From assembly GCF_001282685.1 (NCBI RefSeq), contig NZ_LN875035.1, positions 724,250 through 788,249 on the forward strand: a DNA stretch of 64,000 nucleotides, read 5' to 3'. The notes beneath the pieces are model-generated. The model did no database searches and had not been told where the DNA came from. It worked only from the letters and a program-made list of their open reading frames with translations. Shown here piece after piece: positions 1 to 8,669 of the stretch. The position numbers were made by a program, and so were the translations under genes. This DNA comes from Niameybacter massiliensis (GTDB lineage: Bacteria > Bacillota > Clostridia > Lachnospirales > Cellulosilyticaceae). The stretch's first letter is position 1; every line of letters starts with the position of its first letter.

Positions 1-672
1 AGCTGGACCATTTCCTGCGCCTACTCCAATAGCAGGTGTACCTGAAGAATAAGCTGATTTAACCATTGCTGGTCCACCAGTGGCTAATATAAGACGTGTG
101 TAATGGCTCTTCATAAGCTCTTCAGTTGCTTGCATTGTCGGAACTGTAATAATACCTATCGCACCTTTTGGCATACCAGCTTTTTCTGCTGCTTCACTAA
201 TCACTTTAACGGCTTCTAATGTTGCATTTTTTGCACCTGGATGAGGTGAGAATACAATAGCATTACCACCTTTTAGAGCAATTTGTGCTTTATACATAAC
301 AGTTGAAGTTGGATTAGTAGAAGGAACAATACCTGCAATAACCCCAACAGGAACACCAATATCAATGGTTTTATTTGCCTTGTCTTCTGCTAAAATACCA
401 ATTGTTTTTTCATCTTTAATTGCTTCATAGATTACTTTTGAACCAAAAATATTTTTAATGACTTTATCTTGCCATAAACCAAACCCTGTTTCTTCGTTGG
501 CCATTTTTGCAAGGCGTTCTGCGTGTGCATATCCTGCATCTGCAATCGCTTTAACAATACGATCTATTTGTGTTTGGTTTAATGTAGATAGTTGTTGTTG
601 TGCTTGGTACGCTGTTTTCAAAAGATTACGTACCTCTTGAATGGATACTAAGTCTTTATCTAATAACTCCAT
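1..672 (-). CDS. eutE: acetaldehyde dehydrogenase (CoA-acylating) EutE, N-terminal part
   Basis: Converts acetaldehyde and CoA to acetyl-CoA with NAD inside the ethanolamine microcompartment. I translated 224 codons from the ATG at 672. The frame runs off the left window edge, so only the N-terminal half is present. It reads as an aldehyde dehydrogenase: a VIAGIVPSTNPTST stretch, ALKGGNAIVFSPHPGAK and the glycine-rich GVGAGNGPA right at the edge. The catalytic cysteine should lie just beyond it. The first 20 or so residues (MELLDKDLVSIQEVRNLL) resemble the encapsulation peptides of shell-targeted enzymes, which is an inference. The start overlaps the stop of the upstream shell gene (TAATG), so the two are translationally coupled. 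Confidence 0.93.
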   Translation of the reverse strand, partial: MELLDKDLVSIQEVRNLLKTAYQAQQQLSTLNQTQIDRIVKAIADAGYAHAERLAKMANEETGFGLWQDKVIKNIFGSKVIYEAIKDEKTIGILAEDKANKTIDIGVPVGVIAGIVPSTNPTSTVMYKAQIALKGGNAIVFSPHPGAKNATLEAVKVISEAAEKAGMPKGAIGIITVPTMQATEELMKSHYTRLILATGGPAMVKSAYSSGTPAIGVGAGNGPA

Positions 673-1313
673 TAAACTTCTCCTTCTTCACGTTGATAAT
701 AATCACTTAAAATACTTATAAGATCTTGTTTTTTGGTAGCATTGAGTTTTTTAGCAGGTATATCAATACCCTTTTCTACAACAAGCGCTCGTAATTCAGA
801 ATTACTCTTTGCCTCAAGACCTATAATACGTTCTTCTACTACCTTAGGCGTTTTCTTTTCTATCTCATCTTCAGCAAGGTCATCTATTTCCACTTCTTTA
901 CTTGTTGGCATCTTTGGAGGAAGTATAATTTTTACTTCTTCATCAGATAACGTCTGAGTTTTAGTAATCGTTGTGTTATCTTTTTGCATGCCTTTTTCGC
1001 TAAGAGATATTTGACCTTCGGGTACCTGTGGTATTGTCTTAAATTTGAGAACAGTGTCAAACAAAGACGCTTCTACTCTTGGAATAACATGCGTCGCACG
1101 AACCATTCCAACTCTAGCTGCTGCCATTCCACCCGCTTGCACAGCGGCTTGTACAGCACCTACATCACCCAAGATTTGTACCGTCATAATTCCACCATCA
1201 ACTTTAGTAATGCTTGCTAACTTTACATTGGCTGCTTTAAGAGCAGAATCAGCTGCTTCAATAGCTGTTGGATAGCCAATGACTTCAATAAGACCTAATG
1301 CCTCTGTGCGCAT
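672..1313 (-). CDS. eutK: BMC-domain shell protein with C-terminal extension (EutK-like)
   Basis: A bacterial microcompartment shell protein of 213 aa. Residues 1-90 are a canonical hexamer-forming BMC domain (EALGLIEVIGYPTAIEAAD, then GDVGAVQAAVQAGGMAAARVG and HVIPR). Residues 90-165 are an acidic, probably unstructured linker. Residues 165-213 form a second small domain (ELRALVVEKGIDIPAKKLNA, KKQDLISIL) that looks like a SAP/Rho-N helix-extension-helix fold. E. coli EutK also carries a C-terminal nucleic-acid-binding-like domain, but of winged-helix type, so the symbol is by analogy. It follows eutL by 3 bases and its stop overlaps the eutE start. An alternative name would be an extended EutM. 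Confidence 0.85.
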   Translation of the reverse strand: MRTEALGLIEVIGYPTAIEAADSALKAANVKLASITKVDGGIMTVQILGDVGAVQAAVQAGGMAAARVGMVRATHVIPRVEASLFDTVLKFKTIPQVPEGQISLSEKGMQKDNTTITKTQTLSDEEVKIILPPKMPTSKEVEIDDLAEDEIEKKTPKVVEERIIGLEAKSNSELRALVVEKGIDIPAKKLNATKKQDLISILSDYYQREEGEV

Positions 1314-1316
1314 GAA

Positions 1317-1970
1317 TTAATATTCCTGTGGATTGTCTGCAACGGATCTTACTGCTTCTGCAAAAGCACTGCATGCAGCATTGCAAGCGGATTGAGAACC
1401 TGTTAAAAGTCCACCACCAAAGTTAGTTTCAGATGGAGGTCCAAAGAATTCTACTAAACGTACATCTGCTGCTTTCATAGCTGCATCAAGAGCATAAATT
1501 GATTCAAGTGGTGGTGCGATAAGATAAGCTAAAGGTTCACCTTCACTAATGCCTGCAACTTTTGAAAGATAAGTGCCTGTACGAGATACAGTATGTGCAT
1601 AATAAACGATAGAATCATCTTCATTTGCACTTGTAAAATGTGCACCATCTTGCATAAATGTAAGCGCAGCTTTAAGCCCACTTCTTACTTCTGCTGGACT
1701 TGGTCCACCTATAATACCAATTACTTCTCCAGCAAGTTTTGTAGAAGCATTACCTGCGCCTGCATACATAGAACGTGCATATACTACATCTACGTCTGCA
1801 TCTTTTGTTGCTTCATCAAGTGCAGTATAAGTGACATCGTCCATATCAGCTGTAATGATACCTAAACTTTTATGTCGAGGTCCAAGATCTAATTTTTTCG
1901 CAAGTTCTGGACTTACGTTTGAAATCATGCGTACCCCTAAAATGTTAGGGCGTATTTTATCGTTCTTCAC
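1317..1970 (-). CDS. eutL: microcompartment shell protein EutL
   Basis: Tandem-BMC trimeric shell protein with a gated pore that lets substrates or cofactors into the ethanolamine microcompartment. The 217-aa length is the family norm. Recognisable stretches are LGVRMISNVSPELAKKLDL near the N-terminus, GEVIGIIGGPSPAEVRSGL in the middle and EFFGPPSETNFGGGLLTGSQ with ACNAACSAFAEAV at the C-terminus. It lies 14 bases downstream of eutC in the same operon. Confidence 0.95.
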   Translation of the reverse strand: MKNDKIRPNILGVRMISNVSPELAKKLDLGPRHKSLGIITADMDDVTYTALDEATKDADVDVVYARSMYAGAGNASTKLAGEVIGIIGGPSPAEVRSGLKAALTFMQDGAHFTSANEDDSIVYYAHTVSRTGTYLSKVAGISEGEPLAYLIAPPLESIYALDAAMKAADVRLVEFFGPPSETNFGGGLLTGSQSACNAACSAFAEAVRSVADNPQEY

Positions 1971-1984
1971 GTTATAAACCTCCT

Positions 1985-2884
1985 CTATTTAAGGTTGATA
2001 CCTGATGCTTTCTTATCTAGCATCTTCTTAATAAGTTCTGCAGTATGTGCACCTGCTTCAACTGGTGTTGTACCACCTTTATGAATGTTAGAAATAACTG
2101 TACGATTTGCTTCTGGTAACCCATGGCGTGGTTCATAAGCAATATAAGCTGACATAGATTCAGCTGTTACAAGACCTGGTCTTTCACCAACAAGCATACA
2201 AATAACTTCTGCACCTGTAATTTGTCCTATATCATCCATAGCACCTACACGGGCATACTTGATGAAAAGAATAGGCCCAACTGTAATGCCATACATTTGC
2301 AACCCTTGTTTAATAGATGGAATCATATCTTCTACGTTCGCTTCAATAGCTGAAGAAGAAAGGCCATCACCTACAATAATGAGTACTTTTGGATTTTGCC
2401 CACAAGTTTTCTTAATGATTTCTTTTTCTTTTTCATCAAAACGACGACCAAGGTCAGGTCTTGTTAAATATTCATCTTTGTCTTTACAAAGTGTTTGGAC
2501 AAAAACAAAGTCATTTTTCTTGATAAATTCTTCTGATACATCTGAGAATACTGCATCTTGTGCTGCAGCATGATCAGCACGTACACGAAGCATAGTCGCT
2601 GTACGATATCTTGCTCCTGCTTTACCAATACCCAATCTAGCTGGTGTTTTACTTTTCATTTCAAGATAAGCATCTTTATTTTTTGCATTTTTGATTAGAA
2701 ATTGTTTTTTAAGGTCAATTGCAGTAATGTCTTCAAGGCATCCGCTACGGTCTATATGACTTTCATTATAGCTAGATTCATTTGCTTTTGTTGGAGCAGA
2801 TACTGCTGTAGGGGTTGCTGTTTCTTTACCAATCATTTGATCTACAAGTTGTTCTACCATTTTTCTTAAATCTTGTTCATTCAC
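1985..2884 (-). CDS. eutC: ethanolamine ammonia-lyase small subunit EutC
   Basis: Small (light) subunit of the adenosylcobalamin-dependent ethanolamine ammonia-lyase, which splits ethanolamine to acetaldehyde and ammonia. It has 299 aa, typical for the family. A variable N-terminal tail of about 50 residues may serve as a lumen-targeting peptide. It is followed by the conserved core ([92 protein letters not shown]). It follows eutB by 18 bases, with which it forms the holoenzyme. Confidence 0.97.
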   Translation of the reverse strand: MNEQDLRKMVEQLVDQMIGKETATPTAVSAPTKANESSYNESHIDRSGCLEDITAIDLKKQFLIKNAKNKDAYLEMKSKTPARLGIGKAGARYRTATMLRVRADHAAAQDAVFSDVSEEFIKKNDFVFVQTLCKDKDEYLTRPDLGRRFDEKEKEIIKKTCGQNPKVLIIVGDGLSSSAIEANVEDMIPSIKQGLQMYGITVGPILFIKYARVGAMDDIGQITGAEVICMLVGERPGLVTAESMSAYIAYEPRHGLPEANRTVISNIHKGGTTPVEAGAHTAELIKKMLDKKASGINLK

Positions 2885-2902
2885 GTTTTATGCCTCCTTT
2901 AC

Positions 2903-4267
2903 CTAGAACAATATTGATGCGTCGCCAGCTCTTTCTGTTAAATGGCCACGTTCGTCTACGAAGCCCATTTTAAGAAGCCATTCATGGAATGGTTTAATGG
3001 CTGTTAAACCAAACATTTCACGAAGTGCTGCTGTTTCATGGAATCCTGTTGTTTGATAGTTAAGCATAACGTCATCACCATGAGGAATTCCCATAAAATA
3101 ATTACATCCTGCTGTTGTTAAAAGAACAGATAAGTCTTCAATACTGTTTTGATCTGCTTTCATATGGTTGGTATAACATGCATCGCATCCCATTGAGATC
3201 CCTGTTAATTTACCCATAAAATGATCTTCAAGACCTGCACGGCTTACTTGGCGCCCGTCATATAAATACTCTGGTCCAATAAACCCAACTACAGTGTTTA
3301 CAAGGAATGGGTCAAAACGTTTAGCAAAACCATAACATCTTGCTTCCATTGTTACTTGGTCAGTATCAAAGTGCGCTTCTGATGAAAGTTCAGATCCTTG
3401 ACCTGTTTCAAAATACATAACGTTTGGTCCTTCAGCTGTACCTTCTTTAAGTGCAAGTTGTCTTGCTTCTTCAATTGTTGCAGCATTAAAACCAAATGCA
3501 GTATTACCTTTTTCAGAACCTGCTATAGATTGGAAAATAAGATCTGCTGGTGCACCTTTACGGATAGCATCCATTTGTGTTGTAACATGAGCAAGTACAC
3601 AAGTTTGAGTAGGAATTTGGAATTTTTGTTTAATCTCTTCAAAGCGTTTAAGCACACGTACAACGCTTTCTGTAGAGTCATCTACAGGATTTAAACCAAG
3701 AAGTGCATCCCCTGCACCATAGGTAAGTCCCTCAAGAAGTGACGCCATAATACCATCTGGATCATCTGTAGGATGATTTGGTTGGAGACGGTTAGATAGG
3801 GTACCTGGCATACCAATAGTCGTATTACAATGTTTTGTAATGCGAATCTTTTGTGCACCATAAATTAAATCCATATTAGACATTAATTTTGCAACAGCAG
3901 CAACAATTTCAGAAGTTATTCCTCTTGATGCTCTTGTAATATCTGCACCTGTTGTTTTTTCATCCAGTATCCATTCTCTAAATTCAGATACTGTCATATG
4001 CTTGAATTCATTATAAATCTTTTCATTAACGTCATCTTGAATAATACGTGTTACTTCATCTATTTCGTAAGGTACTGCAGGATTATTACGTAAATCCTCT
4101 AATGTAACATTGGCAAGAACAACTTTTGCTGCCACACGTTCTTCAGCAGATTCTGCTGCAAGTCCAGCAAGTTTATCTCCTGATTTTTCTTCATTTGCTT
4201 TTGCCATGACTTCCTTGAGTGATTTGAACTCATAAGTGTGTCCAAATAGTTTTGTTTTTAAGATCAT
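2903..4267 (-). CDS. eutB: ethanolamine ammonia-lyase large subunit EutB
   Basis: Catalytic large subunit of adenosylcobalamin-dependent ethanolamine ammonia-lyase. It has 454 aa, full length for the family. Conserved stretches include the QDDVNEKIYNEF region, LMSNMDLIYGAQKI, GLTYGAGDALLGLNPVDDS, CVLAHVTTQMDAIR, MYFETGQGSELSSEAHFD and MGCDACYTNHMKADQNS. The ATG at 4267 has a strong AAAGGAGGA site. It sits between eutA and eutC, the usual order. Confidence 0.98.
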   Translation of the reverse strand: MILKTKLFGHTYEFKSLKEVMAKANEEKSGDKLAGLAAESAEERVAAKVVLANVTLEDLRNNPAVPYEIDEVTRIIQDDVNEKIYNEFKHMTVSEFREWILDEKTTGADITRASRGITSEIVAAVAKLMSNMDLIYGAQKIRITKHCNTTIGMPGTLSNRLQPNHPTDDPDGIMASLLEGLTYGAGDALLGLNPVDDSTESVVRVLKRFEEIKQKFQIPTQTCVLAHVTTQMDAIRKGAPADLIFQSIAGSEKGNTAFGFNAATIEEARQLALKEGTAEGPNVMYFETGQGSELSSEAHFDTDQVTMEARCYGFAKRFDPFLVNTVVGFIGPEYLYDGRQVSRAGLEDHFMGKLTGISMGCDACYTNHMKADQNSIEDLSVLLTTAGCNYFMGIPHGDDVMLNYQTTGFHETAALREMFGLTAIKPFHEWLLKMGFVDERGHLTERAGDASILF

Positions 4268-4296
4268 TGAGATCCTCCTTTCACAATTTCACACCT

Positions 4297-5730
4297 TTAA
4301 CTAAATACTAATGTTTTAACTACAACAGGTAAGACACTTCCTTCAGCAATAGGGCTACCAATATCAATATAATCACCATTATCTAGCTTTACGCTATCTA
4401 AGCAGATCACATCTTTTTTGTACTGGAGTAAGTTGTACATACTTTGTCCTAAAGCTTTTGCCATATCTTCTTCCACAATAATAATGAGCGGTAATTCACG
4501 TTCAATCAGTTCTTGCATACCTCTTACTAATCCTCTTGCATAAGTTTGTATATCATTAAAACTTGGATTAGCTTTACCTTGTAGCGCTACTGCTACACGT
4601 TGTAAGTCTCCCTCTAACTTAAACCAGTCTAGTTTTTTGTGTAAAGCATGTACTAATGCTTCTTCACCTTCTGTCTCTTCATCAAGAGCTAATTTTAAAA
4701 TAGGTAAGTTTTTAATTGGAAAGACATTATTGGTATACGTAATGGTACTTCCACTTATTTCTGTTGTGTGTGTCCCTGCCCCTACTACTGTCGCACGAAT
4801 GGTTTCTGTGCTCCTTACAAGTTTTAGCTTTTGGCATAAAGAGGATGCTTTAATAGCTTCTCCTAATAGGATGCCAATGTCCCCGAATTTAAAATCATCG
4901 TCTATTTCCCCTTCATAATAAACATAATCAGCCACACCACCAGAGAAAGAAATACATTCTATAGGCACACTAAGTTCAATATTTTTATTTGTCATAATAA
5001 AACTTAATAGATTGTCTTGCTTGCGAAGCCCTACACTTTGTTCAAGTACTTCTACCATGATCTCTAGTATAGGTTTCAAATTTTCTCTAGTAGCAATAGT
5101 GCCTATGGCAAGTCCCAAGTTTCGCTCATGAATGAGTCTTTCATATTTTGGTGCGATATACGTAATCTTATGCGTACTTGGGTCAACTTTAATGAGGCGA
5201 CCGCCTACATCTAAACATCCTGTCTCTTTAACATCTCCTCTTAAAAAGACAGCTAAATTACTTGTCCCACCTCCAATGTCTATATTGACAACACTTGTAC
5301 TGTGGTCCTTAGAATACAGGTGCGCCCCTGCACCTTTCCCTGAAATAATACTTTCAAGGTCTGGTCCAGCAGTAGCTACTACAAAATCTCCAGCTAAGCC
5401 ACTTAATGTATTCAGTACTTCAGCGGCATTTTCTTTACGTGCTGTTTCTCCTGTAATAATGACTGCACCTGTATCAATTTTAGAGGGTTCAATACCTGCT
5501 TTTTTGTATTCACCTTCTATAATTGAACGGACTTGTGGTCCATCAATTTCATGAATTGATAGTAGAGGTGTAAAGTAAATCTCACTTCTATAGATAATTT
5601 CTTTATCTACAATAACAATGCGTGGGACTGTATAGTTTGATGCCATATTTTCTACAATTATTTTAGAAAAGATGAGCTGAGTTGTGCTGGTACCAATATC
5701 TATACCTACACTTAAAAGTTCTTCTCTCAC
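4297..5730 (-). CDS. eutA: ethanolamine ammonia-lyase reactivase EutA
   Basis: Chaperone-like ATPase that exchanges damaged cobalamin out of inactivated ethanolamine ammonia-lyase. It has 477 aa with an actin/HSP70-like ATPase fold: SVGIDIGTSTTQLIFSK at residues 7-23 is phosphate loop 1, NIDIGGGTSNLAVF is phosphate loop 2 and SFSGGVADYV follows. The start is GTG at 5730, 5 bases after a GGAGGAAGA site, and no better ATG exists. It lies between eutP and eutB. Confidence 0.96.
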   Translation of the reverse strand: MREELLSVGIDIGTSTTQLIFSKIIVENMASNYTVPRIVIVDKEIIYRSEIYFTPLLSIHEIDGPQVRSIIEGEYKKAGIEPSKIDTGAVIITGETARKENAAEVLNTLSGLAGDFVVATAGPDLESIISGKGAGAHLYSKDHSTSVVNIDIGGGTSNLAVFLRGDVKETGCLDVGGRLIKVDPSTHKITYIAPKYERLIHERNLGLAIGTIATRENLKPILEIMVEVLEQSVGLRKQDNLLSFIMTNKNIELSVPIECISFSGGVADYVYYEGEIDDDFKFGDIGILLGEAIKASSLCQKLKLVRSTETIRATVVGAGTHTTEISGSTITYTNNVFPIKNLPILKLALDEETEGEEALVHALHKKLDWFKLEGDLQRVAVALQGKANPSFNDIQTYARGLVRGMQELIERELPLIIIVEEDMAKALGQSMYNLLQYKKDVICLDSVKLDNGDYIDIGSPIAEGSVLPVVVKTLVFS

Positions 5731-5755
5731 TCTTCCTCCTCCTTAGTAATGCACC

Positions 5756-6199
5756 TTATCCCTTTAATACTTCTTGTAGATACGTAAAAAGTGGCTCAAT
5801 GCCTACTCCATCTACTGTATCTACTTTAAAGATGTGACTAGCACCTCCAGCCTTTAGTCCTTCTTCTACTTTGATCATTTGTTTTTCATCTGTTATAAGA
5901 TTAATCTTTGTGATAATACCAATCACTTCTTTAGCAAAACTCCCTGCAAAAGCTGGTGGAATAAAATGATCATAGGCTGTTGGGTCTGCCACAAGTGCAA
6001 TAATTTTTGCATCTACAGCACTCATGATTAATGCACTATAATAATGACGATTTTCTAGATATTCACCAGGTGTATCAATTGCATTCTCATAGAGTTCTAC
6101 AGCTTGAGTCTTTTTATACTTTATTTCTAATTCATTAAGTTTTTGACAAAGTGTTGTTTTGCCACACCCTGTCTTACCAATAAAAATAATACGCTTCAT
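5756..6199 (-). CDS. eutP: EutP family P-loop protein
   Basis: Small P-loop NTPase of ethanolamine and propanediol operons. Homologues have been linked to acetate kinase activity or to targeting, and the role here is not settled. It has 147 aa. The P-loop GKTGCGKTT spans residues 8-16, a switch-like DTPGEYLENRHYYSAL follows, and GIITKINLI is close to the NKxD base-recognition motif but reads TKIN. It lies 2 bases downstream of eutS. Confidence 0.94.
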   Translation of the reverse strand: MKRIIFIGKTGCGKTTLCQKLNELEIKYKKTQAVELYENAIDTPGEYLENRHYYSALIMSAVDAKIIALVADPTAYDHFIPPAFAGSFAKEVIGIITKINLITDEKQMIKVEEGLKAGGASHIFKVDTVDGVGIEPLFTYLQEVLKG

Positions 6200-6201
6200 T
6201 T

Positions 6202-6552
6202 TTAAGTCCTTGTTATATTCGTAGGTGTAAAACCTAGTATATTTTCGAGTACACGTAAAATATCGTTCATAGCAGCTTCTACAGAACCTACATCACCAGA
6301 AAATACAAGTGCACCACTAAAACGGTCTATAAATCCTATCCGTATATCTGAAGCTTTTGTGGCTACATCTGCAGCTATAATCGCACCTTCACTTGGTGTA
6401 ATGGTTAAAATGCCTATAGCTTCTATATTTTCATCTATGAGTCCTAGTTTTTTATAGATCTCATCTGTTGGATGTGCAATGACATGAGCCAATGTAACTT
6501 GTTTCCCTGGTACAAATTCTTGAATAATACGCTGTTTGGGTTCAAATTCCAT
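6202..6552 (-). CDS. eutS: microcompartment shell protein EutS
   Basis: Circularly permuted BMC shell protein that forms bent hexamers at facet edges. It has 116 aa, the family length. Recognised by [20 protein letters not shown] near the N-terminus, [20 protein letters not shown] and the [19 protein letters not shown]-like stretch ([18 protein letters not shown]) with [10 protein letters not shown]. It sits 10 bases after eutG and 2 bases before eutP. Confidence 0.95.
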   Translation of the reverse strand: MEFEPKQRIIQEFVPGKQVTLAHVIAHPTDEIYKKLGLIDENIEAIGILTITPSEGAIIAADVATKASDIRIGFIDRFSGALVFSGDVGSVEAAMNDILRVLENILGFTPTNITRT

Positions 6553-6562
6553 TTTCTAACTC

Positions 6563-7696
6563 CTAACTTGTAATTTGATGAATAATTTCTAAAACATCTC
6601 CTGTTGTCGCTACACGTGGATTGGTTAGTATACATGCGTCTTCTAAAGCACCTTTTGCAATATCTTGTTTAAATTCTTGAATACTTTCAGTTGTAACATT
6701 ACATTCCTTTAGACTCATTGGCATTTTCATTAACTTTTGAAGCTTAATAATTTCAGCCACAAAGTTCTTTACAAGTGCACGTGTATTAACACCTTGTATA
6801 CCAATAAGTTTTGCAAGATTTGCATATTTCTTAGCTGCTACTGTATACTCTTTAGGGTTAAATCCATCAATATGTGCGTTGAATTCAATCACATAAGGTA
6901 ATAAGAGTGCATTGGTACGTCCATGAGGTATATGCAACTTCCCACCAATATTATGAGCAATTGCATGATTGATCCCAAGAGAAGCTAGATTAAAAGCAAT
7001 ACCAGCTAAACATGATGCATTATGCATTTTTTCTTTTGCTTCCATGTCCTCTGCACTTTCATAGGAACGTCTTAAATACTCAAAAACAAGTTCTACAGCT
7101 TTTTCAGCTAATGCATCAGAAAAATCTGTTGCTTTTGTTGAAACATAAGCTTCAACTGCATGTGTTAATACATCCATACCTGTATCTGCTACAATAGCCG
7201 CTGGTACACTCTTTACAAGTTCAGGTTCTAAAATAGCTACATCTGGTAAAAGGCTATCTGATACAAGAGGATATTTGACACCTTTTTGTTGGTCAGTAAT
7301 CACTGCAAATGAGGTTACTTCAGAACCTGTTCCACTTGTTGTTGGAATCGCGATAAAACGCATATCATTTAGATTTCCAATTTTCTTAGAGAAATCCATA
7401 ATAGCTTTTGCTGCATCTATAGATGATCCTCCACCTAATGCAATCATTGTATTCGGTTTAAAACCTAGTACTGCTTCTACACCTTTTGTAACAAGTTCCA
7501 TTGGCGGGTCTGGTACAACTTCACTAAACACCTCATAATTCCCGTCCTGCAAACGTTCAGTTATTTTATTAATCATTCCAGACTTAACCATAAAAGGATC
7601 TGTTACGATGAATACTCTTTTACCTTTCAAGCTCTCTAAATATTCTAATGCCCCTTTGCCAAATTTAATTTTGGTTGTAATTTCAAAAGTCTCCAT
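6563..7696 (-). CDS. eutG: iron-containing alcohol dehydrogenase EutG
   Basis: Reduces acetaldehyde to ethanol and regenerates NAD inside the ethanolamine microcompartment. It is a class III iron-dependent alcohol dehydrogenase of 377 aa. The NAD-binding GGGSSIDAAKA, IPTTSGTGSEVTSFAVITD and the metal-ligand segments DTGMDVLTHAVEAYVS and GINHAIAHNIGGKLHIPHG are intact. I prefer the ATG at 7696, which has AAGG 9 bases upstream. The two earlier ATGs (7705, 7702) fall too close to that site. It is the first enzyme gene of the eut operon visible here. Confidence 0.93.
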   Translation of the reverse strand: METFEITTKIKFGKGALEYLESLKGKRVFIVTDPFMVKSGMINKITERLQDGNYEVFSEVVPDPPMELVTKGVEAVLGFKPNTMIALGGGSSIDAAKAIMDFSKKIGNLNDMRFIAIPTTSGTGSEVTSFAVITDQQKGVKYPLVSDSLLPDVAILEPELVKSVPAAIVADTGMDVLTHAVEAYVSTKATDFSDALAEKAVELVFEYLRRSYESAEDMEAKEKMHNASCLAGIAFNLASLGINHAIAHNIGGKLHIPHGRTNALLLPYVIEFNAHIDGFNPKEYTVAAKKYANLAKLIGIQGVNTRALVKNFVAEIIKLQKLMKMPMSLKECNVTTESIQEFKQDIAKGALEDACILTNPRVATTGDVLEIIHQITS

Positions 7697-7720
7697 GTTC
7701 ATCATCCTTAATGTGTTTAA

Positions 7721-7855
7721 TTATAAGAAATCATCTTCTTCTAATTCATTAGTGTACAAATCATCTAATGTAAGTCCTAATTCACTACACATTTCTAAAT
7801 GAGAGCCATAGTGGGTATCCAGCATCTCTTGATAATAATCATGTATTTTAGGCAT
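7721..7855 (-). CDS. 44-aa acidic protein at the head of the eut operon
   Basis: A 44-aa protein (starts MPKIHDYYQEMLDTHYG, ends with a very acidic tail LEEDDFL). The ATG at 7855 has a near-perfect AAAGGAGGTG site 5 bases upstream, so it is probably translated. A longer in-frame reading to 7924 has no ribosome site. It lies about 25 bases before eutG. I do not recognise the family. It could be a cargo-binding or regulatory mini-protein of the microcompartment, but nothing in the sequence proves that. Confidence 0.6.
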   Translation of the reverse strand: MPKIHDYYQEMLDTHYGSHLEMCSELGLTLDDLYTNELEEDDFL

Positions 7856-7880
7856 AATTTCACCTCCTTTGGTTAGTATG

Positions 7881-7913
7881 TCACTTTTTAGAAAAATATA
7901 CCTAAAAAAGTGA
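7881..7913 (-). promoter_or_regulatory. hairpin in the eut leader, just before the first ribosome site
   Basis: TCACTTTTTAG and CTAAAAAAGTGA form an 11-bp stem with a one-base bulge and a 10-nt AT-rich loop, ending about 11 bases from the AAAGGAGGTG site at 7861-7870. No U-run follows it on the minus strand, so it is not an obvious terminator. It may affect mRNA stability or be a protein-binding site. I could not recognise the paired ANTAR (EutV) hairpins or a cobalamin riboswitch here. Confidence 0.35.
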
Positions 7914-8010
7914 TTTAATGACATTTTTTATTTTTCACATATAACCTTGTTAGTTTCTTACTAGAATGGATTTTATATACTTCATTTTTCTTATTTTCTC
8001 ATTAATATAA

Positions 8011-8072
8011 AAAATAGGTGAATAAAAGGCTACTAAATCTTTTAGTTTAGTAGCCTTTTATTCACCTATTTT
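8011..8072 (-). terminator. 27-bp perfect inverted repeat, intrinsic terminator of the ferredoxin gene
   Basis: Left arm 8011-8037 and right arm 8046-8072 are perfect complements, with an 8-nt loop. The right arm includes part of the stop codon of the ferredoxin gene. On the minus strand the hairpin ends in TATTTT and AT-rich DNA. It separates the ferredoxin transcript from the eut operon on the same strand. Being symmetric and T/A-flanked, it could work in both directions. Confidence 0.75.
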
Positions 8073-8256
8073 ATTGAACAGTTTCTTCTTTTATATATTT
8101 ACGCCAACATCTTGAAACACAACGTCCACAGCGTATACATTTGATCTGATTAATACTATAAGGATTGCCCCGACTGATGCAATGAACGGGACATACCTTC
8201 TTGCATGCCCCACATCCATTACACCTTGCATCTATACGATAGTGCTTATTCTGCAT
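8071..8256 (-). CDS. small 2[4Fe-4S] ferredoxin-like protein
   Basis: A 61-aa protein with two CxxCxxCxxxC cluster motifs, CNGCGACKKVCP and CIRCGRCVSRC, enough for two [4Fe-4S] clusters. It is an electron-transfer protein of unknown partner. I chose the ATG at 8256. The TTG one codon earlier is less likely. The start overlaps the end of the upstream acidic gene by 11 bases, so they form one transcription unit. It is not clearly part of the eut operon because a strong terminator follows. Confidence 0.85.
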   Translation of the reverse strand: MQNKHYRIDARCNGCGACKKVCPVHCISRGNPYSINQIKCIRCGRCVSRCWRKYIKEETVQ

Positions 8257-8506
8257 CAAAATCTACATGAATGATGCCATCTGGTGTATTAATATTGATA
8301 TAAGCTAAGTTAAATTCATCATCCATAATATCAATTTTATATTCAAAGAAAACATCATCTTCTACCTTAGACATAAAGATATAAGAACCATTTTCTTTGC
8401 CTTCAATCTCATCACAAATCTCATCATAGATGGCCATCCCATTCACAGCACCATCATATCCCGCTGCTTTAATTTTTTGTTCTATTGCTTCATAAATGGC
8501 TTCCAT
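8246..8506 (-). CDS. conserved-looking acidic protein, unknown function
   Basis: An 86-aa, strongly acidic soluble protein (MEAIYEAIEQKIKAAGYDG at the start). It has an alternating alpha/beta pattern and a C-terminal strand-rich half (IIHVDFDAE end). The ATG at 8506 follows an AGAGGTGG site. It overlaps the ferredoxin gene downstream by 11 bases, suggesting joint production and perhaps a physical interaction. I do not recognise the family. Confidence 0.7.
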   Translation of the reverse strand: MEAIYEAIEQKIKAAGYDGAVNGMAIYDEICDEIEGKENGSYIFMSKVEDDVFFEYKIDIMDDEFNLAYININTPDGIIHVDFDAE

Positions 8507-8669
8507 AGTCCACCTCTTTCTTATTCATTTCAACAATAGTCTACTTCTAACCCTTAAGTCTTGTCAACACTCTTTAAGATTCATTTTCAGTTTTTCCTCA
8601 AGACTTCGTCACTTGTCCATCACATTTCATCTTTATTCTTTCTATATAACACGCTAAGGAGGAATTTTT

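Noticed and set aside
7870-8010. Cobalamin riboswitch or paired EutV antiterminator hairpins before the eut operon
   Set aside because: No B12-box-like sequence and no two adjacent small hairpins followed by a terminator could be seen.
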